Part shown: positions 58,157 through 64,000 of the stretch, one piece after another
Position numbering within the stretch: the stretch's first letter is position 1
How the letters are laid out: each line of letters begins with the position of its first letter
Source: Caulobacter endophyticus
GTDB taxonomy: Bacteria; Pseudomonadota; Alphaproteobacteria; Caulobacterales; Caulobacteraceae
DNA: 64,000 nt
Assembly: GCF_003116815.1 (NCBI RefSeq)
Contig: NZ_QDKQ01000033.1
Span: 1 to 64,000 of the forward strand
Direction of reading: 5' to 3'
Made by a program: the position numbers and the translations under genes
Notes under the pieces: generated by a model
The model's database searches: none
Seen by the model: the letters and a program-made list of their open reading frames with translations, nothing else
What the model was told of the DNA's origin: nothing

Positions 58157-59026
58157 ATGTTCCAGATCATCGGCATCGTGCTGCTCTTCGCGCTGGTGTT
58201 CGGCAGCTACCTGATGGGCGGCGGCAAGATGGACGTGATCCTTCACGCCGCGCCGCACGAGCTGATGGCCATCCTGGGCGCGGGCATCGCCGCCTTCCTG
58301 ATCTCCAACTCGATGACGGTGATCAAGGCCACGGCCGGCGGCTTCGGCAAGATCTTCGCCGGCCCCAAATGGAAGGCCAGCGACTATCGCGACCTGCTCA
58401 GCCTGCTGTTCCTGCTGACCAAGACGATGAAGTCCAAGGGCGTCATCGCTCTGGAAAGCCACATCGAAAAGCCGCACGAGAGCTCGATCTTCTCGCGCTA
58501 TCCCAAGATCTCGAAGGACCACTTCGCCGTCGACTTCATCTGCGACACCCTGCGGATGATGACCATGAACCTGGAAGATCCCCACCAGGTCGAGGATGCG
58601 ATGGAAAAGCGGCTCGAAAAGCACCACCACGAGGCGCTCGAGCCGGCCCATGCCCTGCAGTCGATGGCCGACGCCCTGCCGGCCCTCGGCATCGTCGCCG
58701 CCGTGCTGGGCGTCATCAAGACCATGGGCTCGATCACCGAGCCGCCCGCCGTGCTCGGCGGCATGATCGGCGGCGCCCTGGTCGGCACCTTCCTCGGCGT
58801 GTTCATGGCCTATGGCCTGGTCGGCCCGATGGCCGCCCGCCTGCAGGCCGTCGTCAACGAGGACGGCGCCTTCTACAAGATCATCCAGGCCGTCCTGGTC
58901 GCCCACCTGCACGGCAACGCCGCCCAGATCAGCGTCGAGATCGGCCGCGGCAACGTCCCCAGCGTCCACCAGCCCAGCTTCATCGAGCTGGAAGAGGCCC
59001 TGACGCAGATCCCGAACGAGGCCTGA
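58157..59026 (+). CDS. motA: Flagellar motor stator protein MotA
   Basis: This is a 289-residue MotA: four hydrophobic segments (about 3-19, 34-52, 173-192 and 205-225), the cytosolic loop between helices 2 and 3 with KWKASDYRDLLSLLFLL and the charged KAMEKRLEK-type helix, and the conserved ALPALGIVAAVLGVIKTMG (proton channel). With MotB it forms the proton-driven stator of the flagellar motor. MotB is not adjacent, which fits the separate motA and motB loci of Caulobacter. Upstream, TTAAGCATTAAC (58104-58115) is a possible regulatory site, but its spacing does not match the CtrA consensus. Confidence 0.95.
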   Translation: MFQIIGIVLLFALVFGSYLMGGGKMDVILHAAPHELMAILGAGIAAFLISNSMTVIKATAGGFGKIFAGPKWKASDYRDLLSLLFLLTKTMKSKGVIALESHIEKPHESSIFSRYPKISKDHFAVDFICDTLRMMTMNLEDPHQVEDAMEKRLEKHHHEALEPAHALQSMADALPALGIVAAVLGVIKTMGSITEPPAVLGGMIGGALVGTFLGVFMAYGLVGPMAARLQAVVNEDGAFYKIIQAVLVAHLHGNAAQISVEIGRGNVPSVHQPSFIELEEALTQIPNEA

Positions 59027-59115
59027 TCGGGCCGCTTCATCCGTACACGTCACGATCACGCCGCCGTGATCTTTGACTTGCCACGGCGCGTGAAAAGCGG
59101 TTCCTTGCCATGGTG

Positions 59116-59140
59116 CGGCCCGGCCTTCGAGGCCGGGCCG
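59116..59140. terminator. GC-rich stem-loop between motA and the lipoprotein gene
   Basis: CGGCCCGGCC-TTCGA-GGCCGGGCCG is a perfect 10-bp stem. No T-run follows closely, so it may be a Rho-independent-like pause or an mRNA-stabilising structure. Confidence 0.5.
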
Positions 59141-59182
59141 TCGCCGTTTCAGGTCGCAAGGCCAGTCGCAAGGAAAGCCCCT

Positions 59183-59485
59183 ATGACCACCCAAGTCCTC
59201 CGCAAGATCCTCATCGCCGGCGCGGCCATGACCGCCCTGTCGCTGGCCGCCTGCGGCAAGAAGGACGAGGCTCCGGCCGCTGACGAGAAGGCCGCCGCCG
59301 CGGCCGCCGCCGGCGCCAGCGAAGTGACCGCCGCCGACGCCGCCGGCGCCGAGGGTCAGGCCATGGCCGACGCCAACAAGGCCGCCGCCGACGCCGCCGC
59401 CGAGCCGGACGCCGTCTCGGCCGCCGAAGCCCCCGGAACCGCGCCGGCCGCCCCGGCCGAAGAGAAGAAGACCGAGGGCCACTGA
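59183..59485 (+). CDS. Small Ala-rich lipoprotein
   Basis: This is a 100-residue protein. Its signal peptide ends in LSLAAC (lipobox, Cys at about 24), followed by GKKDEAPAADEK and an Ala/Asp/Glu-rich low-complexity region to the end (KKTEGH). It should be anchored in the outer or inner membrane. The composition suggests a disordered spacer rather than an enzyme. It lies 157 bp after motA, with its own ribosome site and a terminator downstream. Its role is unknown. Confidence 0.78.
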   Translation: MTTQVLRKILIAGAAMTALSLAACGKKDEAPAADEKAAAAAAAGASEVTAADAAGAEGQAMADANKAAADAAAEPDAVSAAEAPGTAPAAPAEEKKTEGH

Positions 59486-59510
59486 GCCTTCTTTCCGTCT
59501 TCGCACGATC

Positions 59511-59538
59511 GAAGGGCCGTCCGCGAGGGCGGCCCTTC
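59511..59538 (+). terminator. Intrinsic terminator after the lipoprotein gene
   Basis: GAAGGGCCG and CGGCCCTTC form a 9-bp stem around TCCGCGAGGG, followed by TTCTAT. It lies 26 bp after the lipoprotein stop. Confidence 0.75.
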
Positions 59539-59553
59539 TTCTATGATGGCCGC

Positions 59554-61320
59554 ATGACTTCCGACTCTTCCCAATCCCCGCTCGTCTGGCGCGAGGACGG
59601 CCTGCCGCAGTCGCGGCTGTACGGCGACGTCTATTTCTCCAGCGCCGACGGCCTGGCCGAGACCCGGGCGGTGTTCCTGGAGGGCTGCGGCCTGCCCGCC
59701 GCCTGGGACGGGCGCGACCATTTCGTGGTCGGGGAGCTGGGTTTCGGCACCGGCCTGAACATCGCCGCCCTTCTGGACCTGTGGCGGCGCGAAAGGCCGG
59801 CTGGCTCCAGGCTGCATGTGTTCTCGATCGAGGCTCATCCGATCACCCGCGACGAGGCCGCCCGCGCCCTGGCGGTATGGCCGGAGCTGGGTGAAGCCGC
59901 CCAGGTGCTGCTCGACCACTGGCCCAGCGCCGCGCGGGGCTTCCACCGCATCGACCTGCCCGGCTTCGACGCGACGCTGGACCTGGCCGTGATGGACGTC
60001 GCCCAGGCCCTGGACGCCTGGGACGGCCGGGCCGACGCCTGGTTCCTGGACGGCTTCTCCCCGGCGCTGAACCCGGCGATGTGGAGCCAGGAGATCCTCG
60101 CCGCCGTCGCCGCCCGCACCGCGCCCGGCGGCCGCGCGGCCACCTTCACCGTCGCCGGGGCCGTGCGCCGGGGCCTGGCGGCGGCCGGCTTCGCCTGGGA
60201 AAAGCGTCCGGGCTTCGGCCGCAAGCGCGAGCGGCTGGAGGCGACCTTTCCGGGCGAGCGCCCCGCCCCCGTCCGTCCACGCCGCCTGGCCATCGTCGGC
60301 GGCGGGATCGCGGCCGCCGCCCTGGCTCGCGCCGCCCGCGCCGAGGGCCTGGCCGTCACGGTGCTCGACGCCGACCAGGCCAAGGCCTCCGGCAATCCCG
60401 CCGCCCTGGTCACCCCGGCGCTGGACGCCGGCGGCGGTCCGCGCGCGGCCTTTCCCGCCCAGGCCCTGGCCCGCGCGGCGGCCCTCTATGACGCCCTGCC
60501 GGGCGCGGTGCTGGCGCGGGGCGTGCTGCGGCTGGCGACCGGCCCGCGCGATTCCGACCGCTTCGCCGCCGTCGCCGGGCAGGACCTTTTCGACGAGAAC
60601 GAGATGACGGTGCTCGACGCCGAGGGCGCCGCGACGGCCCTGGGCGAACCCGCCGCCGGCGCCCTGCGCATGGCTCTCGCCCGCGTGGTCGAGCCCGCCG
60701 CCGTCCTGGCCGCCTGGCGCGGCCAGACGGTCGCGGCCGAGGTCGCCCGTCTCGAGCGGACGCAGGACGGCTGGCGCCTGCTGGACGGCGGCGGCGGCGA
60801 ACTGGCCGTGGCCGACGCGGTGGTCCTGGCCGGCGGCGCGGATCTCGCCCGCCTGTGGCCCGAAGCCCCGATCCGCCCGGTGCGCGGCCAGACCAGCTGG
60901 ACCGGTCCAGCCGGAGAAGCTGCGGCCCCCGCCGCCTTCGGAGGCTACGCCGCGCCCACGCGCGAGGGCGGGGTGCTGTTCGGCGCCACCCATGACCGGG
61001 GCGAGACGGCGAGCGACCTGCGCGACGCCGACCACGATCGCAACCGCGCCGCCCTGGCCAAGGGCCGCCCCGCCCTCGCCGCCCGCCTGGCCGACACCCC
61101 GCTCGAGGGCCGCGCCGCGGTGCGGGCGACGACCGCCGATCACCTGCCGCTGGCCGGGGCGGTTCCCGGCGCGCCCGCGGGCCTCTACGTGCTGGGCGGC
61201 CTGGGCGGTCGCGGCTTCGCCACCGCGCCCCTGCTGGCCGAGCACGTGGTCGCCCTGATGCTGGACCTTCCCTCGCCCCTGCCGCGCGACCTGGCGGCGC
61301 TGGTGGATTCCAAGAGGTAG
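59554..61320 (+). CDS. mnmC: Bifunctional tRNA 5-methylaminomethyl-2-thiouridine modification enzyme
   Basis: This is a 588-residue protein. The N-terminal methyltransferase part (about 1-235) has VGELGFGTGLNIAAL (SAM site), FSIEAHPITRDEA and DAWFLDGFSPALNPAMW; the C-terminal FAD-dependent oxidoreductase part (about 245-588) has LAIVGGGIAAAALARAA (FAD site), GVLRLATGP, RVVEPAAVLAAW and GLGGRGFATAPLLAE. It converts cmnm5s2U to mnm5s2U at the wobble base of tRNA. Both domains look intact. The start ATG 59554 gives the family N-terminus (LVWREDGLPQSRLYGDVYFS). Confidence 0.93.
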   Translation: MTSDSSQSPLVWREDGLPQSRLYGDVYFSSADGLAETRAVFLEGCGLPAAWDGRDHFVVGELGFGTGLNIAALLDLWRRERPAGSRLHVFSIEAHPITRDEAARALAVWPELGEAAQVLLDHWPSAARGFHRIDLPGFDATLDLAVMDVAQALDAWDGRADAWFLDGFSPALNPAMWSQEILAAVAARTAPGGRAATFTVAGAVRRGLAAAGFAWEKRPGFGRKRERLEATFPGERPAPVRPRRLAIVGGGIAAAALARAARAEGLAVTVLDADQAKASGNPAALVTPALDAGGGPRAAFPAQALARAAALYDALPGAVLARGVLRLATGPRDSDRFAAVAGQDLFDENEMTVLDAEGAATALGEPAAGALRMALARVVEPAAVLAAWRGQTVAAEVARLERTQDGWRLLDGGGGELAVADAVVLAGGADLARLWPEAPIRPVRGQTSWTGPAGEAAAPAAFGGYAAPTREGGVLFGATHDRGETASDLRDADHDRNRAALAKGRPALAARLADTPLEGRAAVRATTADHLPLAGAVPGAPAGLYVLGGLGGRGFATAPLLAEHVVALMLDLPSPLPRDLAALVDSKR

Positions 61321-61342
61321 CCCTCCCCTTGATGGGGGAGGG
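61321..61342. repeat. Short solitary CCCTCCCC hairpin
   Basis: CCCTCCCC and GGGGAGGG arms around TTGATG immediately follow the mnmC stop. It resembles the end hairpins of the 135-bp family-B repeats but has no remainder. Confidence 0.4.
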
Positions 61343-61360
61343 TAGGGCAGGAAAAGCAAA

Positions 61361-61386
61361 AGGCCCCGGAGTTTCCTCCGGGGCCT
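61361..61386 (-). terminator. Intrinsic terminator of ompA
   Basis: AGGCCCCGGAG and CTCCGGGGCCT form an 11-bp stem with a 4-nt loop. On the minus strand the stem is followed by TTTGCTTTTC, so it ends the ompA transcript 44 bp after its stop. In the other direction, mnmC reads into it as well. Confidence 0.85.
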
Positions 61387-61429
61387 TCGCATTCGTCGGG
61401 AAGCGTGAAGCCTCCGTTCGACCTCGATC

Positions 61430-62659
61430 TTAGAAGTTGATCGAGATGGTCGAACGACGGTTCAGCGGTTCCTTCACGCCGTCGCCGGTGGCGACGGCCG
61501 GGGCGGTTTCACCCTTCCAGTCGACGGCCAGGGTCGTGCCGGGGACGCCCAGCGAAACCAGACCATCGGCCACGGCCTTCGCACGACGTTCCGACAGGCG
61601 GACGTTGTACTTCGGCGAGCCCGAGGTGTCGGTGTGGCCCACGACCGTGATCTTGGTCGCGTTGCCGCCCTTGGCGTAGTCGGCGGCCTGCTGCACCACG
61701 GCCTGGGCTTCCGGCGTCAGCACGTACTGATCGAACGGGAAGTAGACCACGAACTCGCGGGCCTCATACGCCGGCGGAGGTGGCGGGGGAGGCGGCGGCG
61801 GGGGCGGAGGCGGCGGCGGCGGCGGGGGAGGCGGCGGCGGCGGAGGCGGAGGCGGAGGCGGCGGCGGCGAGCCGAAGGTGTAGCGCACGCCGAGGGTGAT
61901 CGACGTGTCCTTGTAGTCGCCTTCGAAGGTGCCGACGTTGGTCACGCCGGGGCCGGCGGCGCCGACGTTGCTGCTCACCGAACCCCAGTTGAGGCTCTTG
62001 GCGACCAGGTAGCGGCCGGTCAGGTCGAGCGACCAGTTCGGGGTCAGGTCCCAGGCCAGGCCCAGCAGGCCCTGGTAGGCGAAGCCCTGATCGGTGTCGT
62101 CGAAGCTGACGTTCTGGATCGGGGCGGCGCCGGCGGGGACGCCGCTCAGCTGGCCGTACACCTTGTTGTGGACCCAGGCCGTACCGACGCCGGCGCCGAC
62201 GAACGGACGCCACGACGAGTCGGGCAGGAAGTCATAGATGACGTTGGCCATCAGGGTGGTGGCCTTCACCTCACCGTTCGGCGCGCCGCAGGTGGGGTTG
62301 GTGGCCGAACGGATCGGACCGGCGGTGCAGAGACCGAGCGGCTGCGGACGCGAGGCGTTCTCCGAGCGGACGCCCGAGATGTCGCTGCCGCGGTAGCCGT
62401 ATTCGCCTTCCACGCGCCAGTTCGGCGAGATGCGGTAGCCGATACGAGCAAAGCCCGCCCAGTCTTCATCCGTCGAGAAGGTCCAGTCGTAGGGACGGCT
62501 GTCGGACGCGTTGACCGACGAGCTCGCTTCGATGCCCTCGGCCGAGTGGTACCCGACGTCGCCGGCCACATACCATCCGCTCAGCGCGCTTTGGGCGGAG
62601 GCGCCAGACGCCGCGCTGAGCGCGACGGCTGCAACGCCAGCCAGCAACCCGAATTTCAT
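61430..62659 (-). CDS. OmpA-family outer-membrane protein with 32-Pro linker
   Basis: This is a 409-residue porin-like protein. Signal peptide MKFGLLAGVAAVALSAASGASA-QS; N-terminal eight-strand beta barrel (about 25-262: GWYVAGDVGYHSAEG, WAGFARIGYRISPNWRVEGEYGYRG, WRPFVGAGVGTAWVHN, TSITLGVRYTFGS); 32 consecutive prolines (about residues 265-296, all four Pro codons mixed); and a C-terminal OmpA domain (FVVYFPFDQYVLTPEAQAVVQQ, VVGHTDTSGSPKYNVRLSERRA) that binds peptidoglycan. Upstream (62660-62950) there is a promoter region with a TTGACC -35-like box (minus strand) near 62890. It is monocistronic with its own terminator. Confidence 0.93.
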   Translation of the reverse strand: MKFGLLAGVAAVALSAASGASAQSALSGWYVAGDVGYHSAEGIEASSSVNASDSRPYDWTFSTDEDWAGFARIGYRISPNWRVEGEYGYRGSDISGVRSENASRPQPLGLCTAGPIRSATNPTCGAPNGEVKATTLMANVIYDFLPDSSWRPFVGAGVGTAWVHNKVYGQLSGVPAGAAPIQNVSFDDTDQGFAYQGLLGLAWDLTPNWSLDLTGRYLVAKSLNWGSVSSNVGAAGPGVTNVGTFEGDYKDTSITLGVRYTFGSPPPPPPPPPPPPPPPPPPPPPPPPPPPPPPPPAYEAREFVVYFPFDQYVLTPEAQAVVQQAADYAKGGNATKITVVGHTDTSGSPKYNVRLSERRAKAVADGLVSLGVPGTTLAVDWKGETAPAVATGDGVKEPLNRRSTISINF

Positions 62660-63377
62660 GATGAGAACCCTCTAAAAAAGTTAGCCTGGACGCCCCCCGC
62701 GGGGCGGCTTCCACGACGACAAACGCACGACCTCGCAAATCGGATGTGGCGCCAGCGCCACAGTGAGGGAGTTTCGTCGAATTCTCGACAAAAAGACCCC
62801 ACGACGATCGGAACACGGACGTAGCCGCCGCATGGCGCAGGCCCTTGGCGCCGAGGGATATAAGTCGCGTATTTCGGGCCTAAAATCCAGGTCAACCCTG
62901 GCGATTATTTCAAATAACGGCGACCATTGAGCATTGTTCAGGCGCTGCGGAGGCGACCAGCGGCGCATCTGGCGCGCCGCTGGTCACGGACCGGCCGCGA
63001 TCGCCCCCACGACCCTCGGCCCGGCCACCCTCACGTCCTCGCCGCGTTGGAGGTCGCAGCGAAGCCCTCGGGACGGTTCGCCTCGACGCCGCCCCCGCCT
63101 GTGGAGTGCGCGACGGCGTCGAGCCGCCCCCCCTTTCGCGCCGCCGGGGTTCGACGGATCGACGACCCGTCGCGGCGCAGAGAGCCTGGACCCCGCCGGC
63201 GGAAACGGCGGGTTCTCGGCGCGACCGCTAACATTGCGATCCGAGAAATGTCGCGTTCCAAACCTGGAACATTCCGTTGTCGCCGGAAGCTTCTGGGGGT
63301 TGGACAGGCGCCGACGTTCCGTTAACTACGAATGGGCAAGGCCCGCGCGGGGTGGCGCGGTCACCGGAACGGGTGTC
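62660..63377. other. 718-bp region without a supported gene between ompA and MFS gene
   Basis: This gap holds the ompA promoter region (62660-62900), a small inverted repeat TTATTT-C-AAATAA (62905-62917), a 12-bp perfect stem (62955-62985) and a weak stem CCCGCCG/CGGCGGG (63192-63212). A plus-strand reading frame covers 62927-63325, but it is Arg/Pro-rich with no ribosome site or family likeness. GC-rich DNA readily keeps such frames open. I see no tRNA-like structure. Confidence 0.6.
62955..62985. other. 12-bp perfect stem-loop in the ompA upstream gap
   Basis: GACCAGCGGCGC pairs fully with GCGCCGCTGGTC around a 7-nt loop (ATCTGGC). No T-run follows on either strand. It may belong to an untranslated leader or a small RNA. 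Confidence 0.5.
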
Positions 63378-64000
63378 TTGAAGAGCGTGCGGTCGCGTCC
63401 GGACCAGTCTTCCCTGCTCGACGTCTCCGGCGTGGCGTTGCTGGCGGTCGGGCATTTCATGGCCTTCGTCGACCGGGCCGTGCCCAGCGTCTACGCGCCG
63501 CTGCTGAAGGCCGAGTTCCAGCTCACCGACACCCAGCTGGGCGCCCTGCAGGGACCCGCCTTCGTCGCGCTCTACGTCGCCGCCACCCTGCTGGCCGGCC
63601 ATCGGGGCCATCATTTGCGGCCAGCGCCCCTGCTGGCCGGCGCGGCCGCCCTGTGGACCGCCGCCACGGCCGCCCTGGCCTTCGCGCCGAACTACGGGTC
63701 CCTGCTGGCCGCCCGCCTGACGCTGGGCTTTTCCCAGGCCGCCTTCGCCCCCGCGGCCCTCGCCCTGATCGTCGCGGCCGCCCCGCCCGAGCGGCTGTCG
63801 CGCTGGGTGTCGATGTTCACCTCCGGCTCGTCGATGGGCCGCAGCGGCGCCCTGCTGGCCGGCGGCCTGGCGCTGGGCGCTTTCTCGTCGGGGACGCTGC
63901 ACGCCTTCGGCCACGCCCCCTGGCGGGCGGCCATCATCCTGCTGACCGTTCCGAGCCTGGCGGTGACCGCGCTGCTGGCCTGGCGGCTGCGCGGGCTGAA
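63378..64000 (+). CDS. MFS transporter, N-terminal part (cut by window edge)
   Basis: The frame runs off the right edge, with about 207 codons seen. Hydrophobic segments follow each other as in the first half of an MFS transporter: VSGVALLAVGHFMAFVDRA, LGALQGPAFVALYVAATLLAG, APLLAGAAALWTAATAALAFAP, LLAARLTLGFSQAAFAPAALALIVA and a later ALLAGGLALGAFSSG. The R-A-V-P-S-V-Y-APLLKAEFQLTDTQLGALQG pattern after helix 1 is characteristic of hexuronate or other acid transporters of the MFS family. The start is uncertain: TTG 63378 is used here, and GTG 63387 is also in frame. The substrate is unknown. Confidence 0.75.
   Translation, partial: MKSVRSRPDQSSLLDVSGVALLAVGHFMAFVDRAVPSVYAPLLKAEFQLTDTQLGALQGPAFVALYVAATLLAGHRGHHLRPAPLLAGAAALWTAATAALAFAPNYGSLLAARLTLGFSQAAFAPAALALIVAAAPPERLSRWVSMFTSGSSMGRSGALLAGGLALGAFSSGTLHAFGHAPWRAAIILLTVPSLAVTALLAWRLRGL

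Noticed and set aside
62927..63325. Possible 132-residue protein in the ompA upstream gap
   Set aside because: Arg/Pro-rich, no ribosome site, no hydrophobic core, and it covers hairpins. I treat it as noncoding.

Overview
The window is a 64 kb piece of a very GC-rich alphaproteobacterial chromosome, most likely Caulobacter or a close relative (inference). The evidence is: a 295-aa RpoH, a MotA stator protein and a UrcA-family protein of Caulobacterales type; an OmpA-like porin with a long proline linker; pairs of GANTC (CcrM-type) sites beside DnaA boxes; and dispersed CTCCCCC/GGGGGAG intergenic repeats. No rRNA, tRNA, prophage, transposase or CRISPR array was seen. The DNA is gene-dense and mostly housekeeping, with many 1-4 nt gene overlaps. 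Both ends cut a gene: a membrane cytochrome c at the left and an MFS transporter at the right.

Layout. 1-5.1 kb: cytochrome c, kdsB (LPS Kdo), pheA (phenylalanine), a PIN toxin/antitoxin pair and an FAD-linked 2-hydroxyacid dehydrogenase. 5.2-14.4 kb: lipase, a ParD-like antitoxin overlapping a methionine aminopeptidase, yaaA, bdhA, patatin, NUDIX hydrolase, a phospholipase C-like phosphoesterase and an OpgC-type acyltransferase. 14.5-28.8 kb: mainly envelope proteins (L,D-transpeptidase, lipoproteins, RcnB-like, MipA/OmpV, CPBP protein), a membrane AraC regulator, a Crp/Fnr regulator, and the SPFH/NfeD pair. 28.9-36.8 kb: ABC exporter, Sua5, cytochrome b561-YceI fusion and YceI, acyl-CoA dehydrogenase, and a divergent merR / glutaredoxin-MauE pair. 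36.9-43.8 kb: M3 oligopeptidase, ABC1 kinase, pirin between two inverted 135-bp repeats, thioesterase, hydrolase, GT9 glycosyltransferase. 43.9-48.4 kb: a cytochrome oxidase subunit IV and the proton-translocating transhydrogenase operon, with extra genes inserted between its subunits. 48.4-64 kb: UrcA, M23 peptidase, holin-like protein, bacteriophytochrome kinase, rpoH, vapBC, hydrolase, MFS, motA, lipoprotein, mnmC, ompA and a partial MFS gene.

The parts most worth a second look are: (i) the merR / glutaredoxin-MauE locus, where two opposing promoters share one self-complementary -10 box and a mercury-type operator sits beside a regulator with CueR-like cysteines; (ii) the ParD-like antitoxin-Map operon, whose operator core ATATAC-N5-GTATAT recurs at the unrelated vapBC locus; (iii) the pirin gene bracketed by inverted repeats; (iv) the pnt operon with a secreted protein, a membrane coiled-coil protein and a 20-codon ORF between its subunits; and (v) an intergenic region with DnaA boxes around a GANTC inverted repeat. 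Coordinates and motifs were read by eye. No alignment, profile search or folding program was run, so family names rest on motif recognition.
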